From positions 1 through 11,612 of the forward strand of contig USAX01000058.1 in NCBI GenBank assembly GCA_900552705.1: a DNA stretch of 11,612 bases, in the 5' to 3' direction. Made by a program: the position numbers and the translations under genes. Origin of the DNA: an uncultured Collinsella sp. Its GTDB lineage: Bacteria; Actinomycetota; Coriobacteriia; Coriobacteriales; Coriobacteriaceae. The notes under the pieces were generated by a model. The model did not search any database. It was not told where the DNA came from and saw only the letters and a program-made list of their open reading frames with translations. This document shows, piece after piece, positions 1 to 8,200 of the stretch; the stretch's first letter is position 1, and every line of letters begins with the position of its first letter.

Positions 1-3000
1 TCCGGATCGGGCACGCTGACCTCGAAGCCCGAGCCCTCAACGTCGCCAAACATATCGAAGAACGACGTCTGGCCGCTCGCGCGATCCTTCTGGCGCTTTA
101 CCGCGGCGTCGATGATGTTCTCGGGGTTGTTCTTGTCCACAAAGTGCATCATCTGGCGGCGCGGATACCCCGTGGAGTCAAAGGCGCCCGCCTTGATCAG
201 CGATTCGATCACGCGACGGTTCGCCTGGCTCGAGTCCACGCGCTCGACAAAGTCGTGCAGCGTCTTAAACGGGCCGCCCGCCTCGCGCTCGGCGATAATC
301 GCCTGCGCCACGCCGGTGCCCACGCCGCGGATGCCGGCCAGACCAAAGCGCACGCCCTCCTTGGTAGCCGTGAACTCGGTGCCGGACTCGTTGACATCTG
401 GCGAAAGCACGGGGATGCCGTCGTGACGGCATGCCGAGACGTAGTGCACGATTTTGTCGGTCTTACCCGTATAGGACGTCAGAACGGCCGCCATGTACTC
501 GTGCGGATAGTGCGCCTTGAGCCACGCCGTCTGCATAACCAGGATGGCATAGCCGGCGGAGTGCGACTTGTTGAAGGCGTAAGATGCGAACTCGAGAACA
601 TCGTCCCAAATCTTCTGGGCGACCTCGCGCGTGTAATTGTTCTTGATAGCGCCGTTCATCCAGTGGTCATAGGTGGTCTCGTCCGAGCCATCCTCCCAGT
701 GGAGCACCGTCGACGTGAGCAGCTTAATCTTTTTCTTAGCCACGGGCTTACGGATACGCGAGTCCGATTCGCCCTTGGAGAAGCCGCACATCTCGACGGA
801 GATGAGCATAACCTGCTCCTGGTAGACCATGGTGCCGTAGGTTTCGCCCAGGATGTCGTCCAGACGGTCGTCGTAGGAGACCGCCGGCTCCTTGCCGTTC
901 ATACGGTTGATGTAGGACGAGACCATGCCAGCGCCCAGCGGGCCCGGGCGGTACAGAGCGATCAATGCTACGACGTGCTTGTACTCGGTGGGCTTCATGT
1001 TCTTGATCGTGGCCGTCATGCCGGCGGACTCGACCTGGAAGACGCCGGCGGTATGGCCGGAGCCCATGAGCTTAAAGATCTCGGGATCGTCAAAGGGAAT
1101 CTCTTCCTCTTTGATGTCGATGCCGAAGTTCTTTTTGATGTTGGCTTTTGCCTTGGAGATAACCGTCAGCGTACGCAGGCCCAAGAAGTCCATCTTGAGC
1201 AGACCCATGTCGGCAACGGTATGGCCCTCGTACTGGGTAATCTCGACGCCGCCCTTGGTGTCGAGCTTGGTGGGCACGTGCTCGTTGACGGGGTCGCGGC
1301 AGATCAGAACGGCGCACGCGTGCACGCCCTCGCCACGGGTGAGGCCCTCGATCGAGAGCGCCGTGTCAATGATGCGGCGGGCGTCGTCGTCCTTTTTATA
1401 GGCCTCGGCAAAATCGGGGTTAAACAGATCCTCTTTGCCGGGTTGTTTGTCGAGCACCTGCTTGAGCTTGACCTTGGGGTCGCTCGAGACCATCTTGGAC
1501 AGACGCTGGCCCATGTAGACCGGGTAGTCCAAGACGCGCGCGGCGTCGTTGATGGCCTGCTTGGCCTTAATGGTCGAGTAGGTGATGACGTGGGTGACCT
1601 TCTCGGGGCCGTAGAGCTGGCGAACGTGCTCCACGACCTCGAGGCGCCGCTCATCGTCGAAGTCCATATCGATATCGGGCATCTCGGTACGCTGCGGAGA
1701 CAGGAACCTCTCGAACATCAGGCCGTTCTCGAGCGGGTCGAACGCGGTGATGTTCATGGCGTAGGCGACGATAGCGCCGGCGGCCGAGCCACGGCCGGGG
1801 CCGACGCCGATGCCGTTGTCCTTGGCCCATTGCACGTACTCGGCAACGATCAAGAAGTAGGCGGCAAAGCCCTTGTCGCAGATGACTTTGTATTCGTACT
1901 CAAAGCGCTCTTTGATGTTGACGCCACCAATCTCGCGCGTGGCCCAGTCGTCACCGTAGTGCTGGCGCAGGCCCTTCTCGCACTCGCGGCGGAACTGACT
2001 CTCGTGCGTCTCGCCGGGGTCGAGCAACGGGAAGCGCGGAAGGATGATGGAGTCCCAGTCCAGCTCGACGTAGCACTTGTCGGCGATCTCGAGCGTGTTG
2101 TCGCAGGCCTCGGGGCAATACGGGAACATCGCCCGCATCTCCTCCTCGGTCTTCATGTAAAACTCCGAGCCGGTCATGCGCATGCGGTTGGGGTCGTCGA
2201 CCTTGGCGTTCATGCCGATGCACATGATGACGTCCTGCACGGGAGCGTCCTCGCGGCGCAGGTAGTGGAAGTCGTTGGTGGCGATGACCTTGACGCCTAC
2301 CTGCTTGGCGATGTCGATGAGCGTGCGGTCCATCTGCTCATCGGTCAGGCCGTTGTCGGTGGTGATGCCGTGTTCCTGGATCTCGATATAAAAGTCGCCA
2401 GGTTCGAAGGTATCACGGAAGGTCTCGGCCCACTTGATGGCGCCCTCCATGTCACCGCGGTCGATGTATTTGGGAATGATGCCCGCGATGCAGGCGCTGG
2501 TGCAGATCATGCCCTTGGCGTGGCGGCGCAGGTTGTCGAGCGTCACGCGGGGCTTGTAGTAAAAGCCCTGCACGGCTGCCTCGGAGACCGTCTGCATCAG
2601 GTTGACGTATCCCTCCTGGTCCTTGGCCAGAAGGATCATGTGGTAGAGCTCGGGCTTATGGTCGCGAGCAAGGGTCTCGTCCGGCGTAAAGTAGACCTCG
2701 CAGCCAAAGATGGGCTTGATGACCAGAGGCGGCTTGAGCTCGTCGATGTTGCCCTTCTCGTCCCACATGGCCATGTCCTTCACATACTGGGCATGCTCGC
2801 GCGGGTTTTCCTCGGGATCGGGCTCCACCAGCTCGTCGCGGCGATCCTTTTCCAAAAAGGCCTTGTCGTGACTCCAGGTTTTGTACTCAGGCGTGTTGTG
2901 GTTGACGGCGTCGCAGGCCAGCGCCAGGTCGGGCACGCCATACATGTAGCCGTGGTCGGTAATGGCGACGGCGGGCATGCCCAGCTCTACGGCGCGATTG

Positions 3001-3074
3001 ACCATATCCTGGATACGGGTTGCGCCGTCGAGCATGGAGAAAACGGTGTGGTTGTGCAGATGGACGAATGCCAT
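1..3074 (-). CDS. dnaE: DNA polymerase III subunit alpha (3' end missing)
   Basis: Replicative polymerase catalytic subunit; it extends DNA in the cytoplasmic replisome with the beta clamp. The window shows 1024 residues from an ATG; about 120-160 C-terminal residues are probably missing, since actinobacterial DnaE1 is usually 1150-1200 long. The N-terminal PHP domain starts with HLHNH (5-9). By comparison with mycobacterial DnaE1, all nine PHP metal ligands are present: H7, H9, D16, H41, E126, H145, C195, D268 and H270. This predicts an active intrinsic 3'-5' proofreading site. The polymerase core has the PDIDMDF motif with D467 and D469, and KMDFLGLRTLT with D629, the three catalytic aspartates. 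A helix-hairpin-helix-like stretch (FGLAGIRGVGTGVA) follows near the left edge. Residues 59-118 are a charged insertion absent from mycobacterial DnaE1. The start is supported by GGAG 8 nt upstream. Identification is very secure. Confidence 0.97.
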   Translation of the reverse strand, partial: MAFVHLHNHTVFSMLDGATRIQDMVNRAVELGMPAVAITDHGYMYGVPDLALACDAVNHNTPEYKTWSHDKAFLEKDRRDELVEPDPEENPREHAQYVKDMAMWDEKGNIDELKPPLVIKPIFGCEVYFTPDETLARDHKPELYHMILLAKDQEGYVNLMQTVSEAAVQGFYYKPRVTLDNLRRHAKGMICTSACIAGIIPKYIDRGDMEGAIKWAETFRDTFEPGDFYIEIQEHGITTDNGLTDEQMDRTLIDIAKQVGVKVIATNDFHYLRREDAPVQDVIMCIGMNAKVDDPNRMRMTGSEFYMKTEEEMRAMFPYCPEACDNTLEIADKCYVELDWDSIILPRFPLLDPGETHESQFRRECEKGLRQHYGDDWATREIGGVNIKERFEYEYKVICDKGFAAYFLIVAEYVQWAKDNGIGVGPGRGSAAGAIVAYAMNITAFDPLENGLMFERFLSPQRTEMPDIDMDFDDERRLEVVEHVRQLYGPEKVTHVITYSTIKAKQAINDAARVLDYPVYMGQRLSKMVSSDPKVKLKQVLDKQPGKEDLFNPDFAEAYKKDDDARRIIDTALSIEGLTRGEGVHACAVLICRDPVNEHVPTKLDTKGGVEITQYEGHTVADMGLLKMDFLGLRTLTVISKAKANIKKNFGIDIKEEEIPFDDPEIFKLMGSGHTAGVFQVESAGMTATIKNMKPTEYKHVVALIALYRPGPLGAGMVSSYINRMNGKEPAVSYDDRLDDILGETYGTMVYQEQVMLISVEMCGFSKGESDSRIRKPVAKKKIKLLTSTVLHWEDGSDETTYDHWMNGAIKNNYTREVAQKIWDDVLEFASYAFNKSHSAGYAILVMQTAWLKAHYPHEYMAAVLTSYTGKTDKIVHYVSACRHDGIPVLSPDVNESGTEFTATKEGVRFGLAGIRGVGTGVAQAIIAEREAGGPFKTLHDFVERVDSSQANRRVIESLIKAGAFDSTGYPRRQMMHFVDKNNPENIIDAAVKRQKDRASGQTSFFDMFGDVEGSGFEVSVPDP

Positions 3075-3082
3075 GTGATGAG

Positions 3083-3086
3083 CTCC
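3083..3086 (-). promoter_or_regulatory. Shine-Dalgarno of dnaE
   Basis: The minus strand reads GGAG, then 8 nt, then the ATG at 3074. This fixes the dnaE start, because the protein begins directly with the PHP motif HLHNH at residue 5, leaving no room for a later start. Confidence 0.75.
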
Positions 3087-3113
3087 GATGCGGGTTCGTG
3101 TTCTGACTGAACG

Positions 3114-3119
3114 ATTTTA
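3114..3119 (-). promoter_or_regulatory. possible -10 box of dnaE
   Basis: The minus strand reads TAAAAT about 40 nt upstream of the dnaE start, which would give a leader of roughly 30 nt. No good -35 hexamer is seen at 16-18 nt; the best is a weak TTCGGG at 19 nt. This is the only AT-rich hexamer well placed in the GC-rich leader, so it is a tentative call. Confidence 0.3.
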
Positions 3120-3168
3120 CCGCACGGCGCGGATAGCACCCGAACCTAGCCAAACCCACACGGGCAGT

Positions 3169-3189
3169 CTTTTTGGGACCTTCAAAAAG
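3169..3189. repeat. 7-bp perfect inverted repeat between the MFS gene and dnaE
   Basis: The arms CTTTTTG and CAAAAAG are separated by 7 nt. They could form a small A/T-rich hairpin in the gap of about 240 bp between the transporter stop and the dnaE start. The stem is too weak and lacks a following U-tract, so I do not call it a terminator. It might mark a transcript end or a junction of inserted DNA. Confidence 0.4.
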
Positions 3190-3206
3190 GGGAATGAGGG
3201 CATCCA

Positions 3207-3316
3207 GATATATCGAGTATTACTGGAACCCCGGCGATGCGCGGAATGATTTGTGACGAATAGTCATGTCCATCAAGAAGGCTCGACGCTTCGGATAGCT
3301 CGTCAATCGATATATC
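3207..3316. repeat. 10-bp inverted repeat pair GATATATCGA / TCGATATATC
   Basis: GATATATCGA at 3207-3216 is the exact reverse complement of TCGATATATC at 3307-3316, with 90 bp between them. The right arm touches the stop codon of the MFS gene (3315-3317). The enclosed DNA has low GC like the transporter gene and shows no coding signal of its own. The arms may be chance AT-rich words, or remnants linked to acquisition of the transporter. Confidence 0.4.
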
Positions 3317-4514
3317 AATTCTTGGAGACCTGTATTCCAACCATTTTTAATGAAACAACGGCGGTAATTGCTATCGCGATTGCACCAATAATACCGAGCG
3401 CTATCTGAATGGGATATAACCCCAACACATGTCCAAATATGGAGAAAAACACTGCAGAAAAGAGAGCCCTTACCAGAGACGCGACGGAAAGGATCGTCGC
3501 GCGGAGATCGTCCGCTATCGCGTCTTGGATTAAGTTTTCCGAAGTGATGTACACCACTTCTGGGAGAAAACAAAGCACCATGCTAAGGCCAAACAAACAC
3601 AGCGGATTTGAAGCGAACCACGGAAGAATCATGAAAAGGCCAGCCTCGATTAGCATCGAGCCGAGCATGGTATTTCTTTTCCCGAAACGCAATGAGAAGA
3701 AATCTGCTGCAATGTAGGCCGTCGCATTTACTGCATAGGATGCACCGAAAAAGATTCCTATTATGGAGACGGGAGCATCAAATGCGTCGAATACCAACTG
3801 ATTCAAGTTGTAATAACTCCCATAGAATCCATCGAGCATGCTTGTGCCGATTAGAAGAAGCAATACCGCAAAAGCGGATTCTCCAACACGCCAGGTTTCG
3901 CGTCTGAACATCTTGGCCGCGTCAAACCTTCCCTTTTCAGAGCTTTCAGAACGGGTCGCTTCCGTCCTCTCAATGGGATACAGAAGGAAAAGCTGCAGGA
4001 GATAGAAAACGGAGACACATACGTAGAGGGCGCTCCAAGATACTTGGGCAATGAAAGATCCGAGCACAATCGCCATTCCCGTAGCGATTGATTGCGCGGC
4101 AAGCAGCCGAGCATTGATGGTGAGGAAGCGCTCTCCTTGACCGGCATTCCGGGCAATTTCATATAAAAGTGCTTGTTCGGATCCCGATTGAAGGGAGTAG
4201 GCGAGTGCCTCAACAAGGGAAAGCACGACAAGAAAGGGGCCTGAGAGCAACAGCATGCCAGCCGTATGGAAGAAAAGCAGCAGCACGCCCACTTGAATCG
4301 AAAACTTCTTTCCAAAGAAATCGCCTATCAGCCCTGTTGGCAGCTCGAGGACGACCGTTGCAATGTTAAACAGGGCTTGATAAAGCGCGATTTCCGTGAC
4401 AGGCATTCCTTTCTCCGCAAGGAAAAGTAGAAACACTCCCCGATTTAAAACAAATCCCGCGAGAACGAAAAAGGCGGAATAGATGTGCAGTTGCGTAGCG
4501 GCATTCTTATTCAT
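3315..4514 (-). CDS. MFS-family transporter, probable drug/metabolite exporter
   Basis: Integral membrane protein of 399 residues, normal for a 12-helix major facilitator. Hydrophobic segments begin near residue 11 and recur throughout; the two six-helix halves are split by a hydrophilic, charged loop at about 181-210. MFS motif A is visible after helix 2 as ELPTGLIGDFFGKK (57-70, key residues G61, D65, G68, K69, K70). A matching copy lies in the second half at about 270-280 (ADFFSLRFGKR). The SGSEQALLYE segment (110-119) is typical of uncharacterised Firmicutes-type facilitators that share the E-L/I-P-T-G signature. Substrate cannot be read from the sequence; proton-driven efflux is the usual guess for the family. 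Base composition is about 45-50% GC against 63-67% in the neighbours, so it looks horizontally acquired. The gene is intact, and the ATG is preceded by GGAAG at 6 nt. Confidence 0.9.
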   Translation of the reverse strand: MNKNAATQLHIYSAFFVLAGFVLNRGVFLLFLAEKGMPVTEIALYQALFNIATVVLELPTGLIGDFFGKKFSIQVGVLLLFFHTAGMLLLSGPFLVVLSLVEALAYSLQSGSEQALLYEIARNAGQGERFLTINARLLAAQSIATGMAIVLGSFIAQVSWSALYVCVSVFYLLQLFLLYPIERTEATRSESSEKGRFDAAKMFRRETWRVGESAFAVLLLLIGTSMLDGFYGSYYNLNQLVFDAFDAPVSIIGIFFGASYAVNATAYIAADFFSLRFGKRNTMLGSMLIEAGLFMILPWFASNPLCLFGLSMVLCFLPEVVYITSENLIQDAIADDLRATILSVASLVRALFSAVFFSIFGHVLGLYPIQIALGIIGAIAIAITAVVSLKMVGIQVSKN

Positions 4515-4520
4515 TTGGCA

Positions 4521-4525
4521 CTTCC
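4521..4525 (-). promoter_or_regulatory. Shine-Dalgarno of the MFS gene
   Basis: The minus strand reads GGAAG, then 6 nt (TGCCAA), then the ATG at 4514. The following protein starts with a short polar stretch and then the first membrane helix, so this start fits. Confidence 0.65.
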
Positions 4526-4574
4526 ATCAACTACTTTTGTCGGGCCGCTCGCTACTGACTCGAAGCCTGAAGTG

Positions 4575-4591
4575 TTCACAGTTGATGTGAA
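4575..4591. repeat. 17-bp palindrome upstream of the MFS gene, possible operator
   Basis: TTCACA and TGTGAA form perfect 6-bp arms around a 5-bp spacer, about 60-75 bp upstream of the transporter start and in the only gap before it (4515-4617). Its position and dyad symmetry suit a binding site for a dimeric repressor, or a small hairpin after the DUF3284 stop. No regulator gene is adjacent and no clear -10/-35 pair is seen next to it. Confidence 0.35.
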
Positions 4592-4617
4592 GAGCGGTAA
4601 AGCTTTTGCACAGGGTA

Positions 4618-5127
4618 TCAATGGAATACATCCGAAGCGTTTTCGGCAGTATCATCGGCGAAGGCGGGATTAGCCTTTACGCGGCGCTCACCCTCGATGT
4701 ATTTGACGATTTGATCAATCGTCTGGTTGGCGTGGCTCTTGAGCTTGCGCTCGTAGAAGAAGAGGCCGAGCTTGCCGCGCATGCCAGACGTGTTGCCACC
4801 CGCACCCTGAAAATCCTCGGTATAGGTGAGCTCGCAAGCACCATCGCCAGCAGGTGCAGTCTCATAGCGCATGGTATTGATGCCCGCCGCATACTGAAAA
4901 CGGACCTCATAGAGGCACGGGTAGTCAAAGTGCTTGATCTTAACCTTGATCGCCGTGCCCTTGGTCTTGCCTTTTGCGGACTGGGCGCGCTTCTCGTACT
5001 TATAGCCGTTGAGCTTATTGCGGCTAGGACGTTTGCCCGTGACGTTCTCGATATCCCGCATGATGGACCCCGCCAGAGCGTCAAAAAGCTCCTCCGGCGT
5101 CACCTTAAGCGTTTTGGTGAGCTGCAT
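4618..5127 (-). CDS. DUF3284 domain-containing protein
   Basis: Protein of 169 residues with no signal peptide or membrane segment, so likely cytoplasmic. The N-terminus (MQLTKTLKVTPEELFDALAG) and the later FDYPCLYEVRF...YETAPAG...LTYTEDFQG pattern match my memory of the DUF3284 family. That family is small and uncharacterised, seen in Firmicutes and Actinomycetota and sometimes found near sugar PTS genes. Alternating beta-rich segments followed by a long amphipathic C-terminal helix (about 130-155, with many K/R) suggest a START/SRPBCC-like ligand-binding fold; this is inference only. A basic region rich in K lies at about 40-65. It has its own leader, and no functional link to addA or dnaE can be read from the sequence. 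The ATG is supported by AAGGGG 5 nt upstream. Reality of the gene is secure; function is unknown. Confidence 0.85.
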   Translation of the reverse strand: MQLTKTLKVTPEELFDALAGSIMRDIENVTGKRPSRNKLNGYKYEKRAQSAKGKTKGTAIKVKIKHFDYPCLYEVRFQYAAGINTMRYETAPAGDGACELTYTEDFQGAGGNTSGMRGKLGLFFYERKLKSHANQTIDQIVKYIEGERRVKANPAFADDTAENASDVFH

Positions 5128-5132
5128 GATGG

Positions 5133-5138
5133 CCCCTT
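5133..5138 (-). promoter_or_regulatory. Shine-Dalgarno of the DUF3284 gene
   Basis: The minus strand reads AAGGGG, then 5 nt (CCATC), then the ATG at 5127. It supports this start. Confidence 0.65.
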
Positions 5139-5160
5139 ATTCGTTTGAACCGTTCGGGCC

Positions 5161-5166
5161 ATTGTA
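5161..5166 (-). promoter_or_regulatory. possible -10 box of the DUF3284 gene
   Basis: The minus strand reads TACAAT about 33 nt upstream of the start, giving a predicted leader of about 25-30 nt. No recognisable -35 hexamer lies at 16-18 nt, so this is tentative. It suggests the gene is transcribed separately from addA. Confidence 0.35.
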
Positions 5167-5192
5167 CCGCCCCAAGCTCTCCCATGCGTTGC

Positions 5193-5247
5193 GGTGCCAT
5201 TTGGACGATTGAGGGCCTTACGGCCGCAAAACCAACCAAATAGCACC
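5193..5247 (-). promoter_or_regulatory. long nested stem-loop between addA and the DUF3284 gene
   Basis: GGTGCCATTTGG (5193-5204) and CCAAATAGCACC (5236-5247) form a 12-bp stem. In minus-strand RNA every position pairs, with one G-U wobble; in plus-strand RNA the same position is a C-A mismatch. The 31-nt loop holds a second tight hairpin, GGCC-TTAC-GGCC (5214-5225). It begins about 17 nt after the addA stop. There is no U-run after it, so it is not a classical rho-independent terminator. It could be a 3'-end stabiliser, an unusual terminator or a protein-binding element. Confidence 0.5.
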
Positions 5248-5263
5248 ATAAAGCCTGAGGTGG

Positions 5264-8200
5264 CTAGAGGCTGTAGGTGACTACTTGAGGCTCGCAGGGG
5301 TTGGCGGGGTCGACTTGCTCCACGCGGACGAACTTGACGGTCACGGCCTCAAAGCCCGCCTTGTGCAACACATCGGAGTAGACGCGCGCCTGCAGGGCGT
5401 GCTTCTCCTGCAGCTGTTCCGGCGTCTCGTCCGGCGTCCCGCCCGTCTTGTAGTCGATGACCAGCGCGCATGACGAATCCGCCGGGTTCGTCGCCAAAGC
5501 GTCGATGGCGCCCTCGGCATATGCACCGTAGCGGGCGATGTCCTCGTCCTCGCAGCCCAGCGAGAAGAACGGCACCTCGGCGCGAACGCACGGCCACGCG
5601 AGCAGGTCGGCACGAGCAGCCGACTTGAGCCAGCGGTCCAGGGCAACGTCGAAGCGTTCGCGCTGCTCCGGCGTCAGGCACCACAGGCGCGCCAGCGCAT
5701 CGGCACGCTCAGCGGGCAGCGCATCGGCACCCATCTCGATCAGCCACTGGCAGGCGGCATGGAACGCCGAGCCCAGCGCCATGGGGTTGCCGGCGGGCTC
5801 AACGGCGGCCACGCCTGCATCCGTCATCTCGGAACCATCCGACTCCGCATCATCGCCAGCCTCGTCCATGGGCACATGCGCCTCGGCGGCTCGGTCCTCG
5901 GACTCGGCATGCAGCGCCGCGGCAATTGACGAGTAGCTGTACGAATCGCGCGCCGGATACGGGCAGGTGCCCATGCGCACGCCCACCGTTTGGGGATACA
6001 CGAGCTCAAACGCATCGGGCTCGGGGTCGGCAGGACCGGGAACAGCGGCGTGGGCATCCGCACCGGCACCCTCCGGCTCCGCATCGCCGCGGACAAGCCT
6101 GCCCTCGACATCCAGCGAAGCGTTGACCTCAAACGTCTGCTCGCCAAACGTAAAGTCCGCCAGCGAGATGAGCTCGTAGTCGCCCGGCTTGGAGTTGTCG
6201 AACACCAAACGGTCGCTATCGAGCTGCGGCATGTCCAGGCTGTCGGTCGGCAGGATGCGGCGCAGCACGTCGTAGGTCAGATCCGTCTCGACATCGAAGG
6301 TCGGCGCACACAGCTTGCCGCGGCTCACGCCGACATCCATCGCCAGAATGACCAGCTCGCGCGCTCGCGTCATGGCGACATAGAGCAAGCGAGCCCGCTC
6401 CTCGAGCGAAAGCTGCAGGTCGTGGTTGCGCAGGCGAACGAATGCCTCGGCGGGAGAACCCGTCGCGCAGACATCCTCCATGAGCTCCGGCGGCAACCAT
6501 AGCGACGTGCCCTTGCCCTTAAACGCATGCTCAAACTGCTTTTTGACGTCGTCGCCCTTCACAAAGGTTCCGTCGGCGAGCTTAACGCCGTCGAAGCGTG
6601 CCGGCAGCGCCACGATCTGCGCTCCGCCCTCGACGCGACCCATCTGTGCCGCACCCGAGGACTTACGCACGCCAAAACACTCGGCAACCGCTACGACCGG
6701 ATACTCCAGACCCTTGGACGCATGCACCGTCATGATGCGTACCGCGCCGTCGCCCTCCTCGTTGAGCGCGCCCGGGGCCTCCTTGCCCGCCAAGAAGCGG
6801 TCGAAGGCGAGCGCAATGGAGCGCGGCGAGTTGCCGAGCTCGGCCTCTGCCTCGGCCACGGCGTCGAGCGCCTTGAGCACGTTGGCGGCAATGGCCTTGC
6901 CCTCGGGACCACGCTGTGCCAGACGCACAAACCAGCCGGAGGCGTTGACCACGTCGCGCGCGATGGCGGCGAACGAATCGCGGCCCACGCGACGGAGCGC
7001 ATACCGCAGCACCTCGCGGGCGCGCGTCACGAGCGGCAAGTCTTGCAAACCCGGCACATCGGAATCGCTCATGATGCCCGCATCGATGTTGCGGCGCGAG
7101 GTCTCCCCCGTCTGGTCGTCCAGTTTGGTCGCCAGCGCCAGGAACTCCTGGGCGCCGAGCGCAAACATCGGCGAGGCGAGCAGTGGCATAAGGCCCTGCG
7201 CCGTATCGGCCGGATTGGCGAGTGCGCAGACCAGGGCACGCACCGTCTGCACCTCGGCTGCCTGGGCAAAGACCGAGCCGCCTGCGATCACGCAGTCGAG
7301 CCCCTGGTCGCGGAAGGCCTGCGCATAGACATCGGCGTTGGTCATGCGGCCCAGCAGCAGGACCATGCTGCCCTGGGGCTGGCCCGCTTTAACGAGTGCT
7401 TGGAATCGCTCCGCAATCGCGCGAGCTTTCGCCTGCGTTCGCTCCTGCGTACTGCCACCGGCAACGAAGATCGCCTGGCGGCGCGATGTCTTCGCCTTGA
7501 GCTTGTCCTCGCGTTCGTCGCTCGGTTCAAGATCCAAGAACCCCTGCATCAAACCACCGGTGTCGCCGTCAAAGACGCGCGCCACATAGCGCAGCACCTC
7601 GTCGTGGCTGCGGAAGTTGCGTACAAGCTTGACGAGCTCGCCGGCGGGGGCATCGGACGTGGCGACCGTCTCGGACGCCGTCGTCGAACCCACCTTGCGC
7701 TCCTGGCGACGGAACACCTCGACCTCGGCACCACGGAAGCGGTAGATCGACTGCTGCGCATCGCCTACGGTGCACAGTGCGCGCTCCCCCGCGCCCGTCA
7801 GGTAACGGATCAAATCGACCTGCATCTGGTCGGTATCCTGGAACTCATCGATCATGACCATCTTAAAGCGACCCTCATAGGCCGCTCGGATGGCGGGATA
7901 ATCGCGCAGCGCCTCGTACGCCATGCGCAGCAGGTCGTTGTTATCAAGCGCGGACTGGTCAGCCTTGAGCGCGCGGTATTCCGCCTCCACAGCACGAGCA
8001 AGCCCCACCAGCGCATCGAGCGCCGGACCGCCGCAGGCAAGCACGATATTGATAAATGCATCGGCGGCCTCGGCCTTGAGCAGCTCCACCTGCTCCTTAG
8101 GAAACGCCTTGCTCGCCCGAGGCATGCTGCACGACATCATGAGTCGCGCCACATCCTCCATGGTTTTGCCGCTCGCCTCAAACGCGTCGATGGCATCGAG

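Noticed and set aside
144..3110. Open frame of 988 codons on the plus strand
   Set aside because: It is fully antisense to dnaE, which has every expected catalytic motif. The plus-strand protein has no recognisable domain and its long open frame follows from GC-rich codon bias.
3151..3175. CCC-ACAC-GGG followed by a short T-run as a plus-strand terminator
   Set aside because: The stem is only 3 bp and there is no plus-strand gene to terminate.
4606..5148. 180-codon plus-strand frame covering the DUF3284 gene
   Set aside because: It mirrors the minus-strand gene, which has a family match and a good Shine-Dalgarno.
5214..5225. GGCC-TTAC-GGCC as a stand-alone terminator of addA
   Set aside because: The stem is only 4 bp and no U-run follows on the minus strand. 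It is kept only as part of the larger stem-loop.
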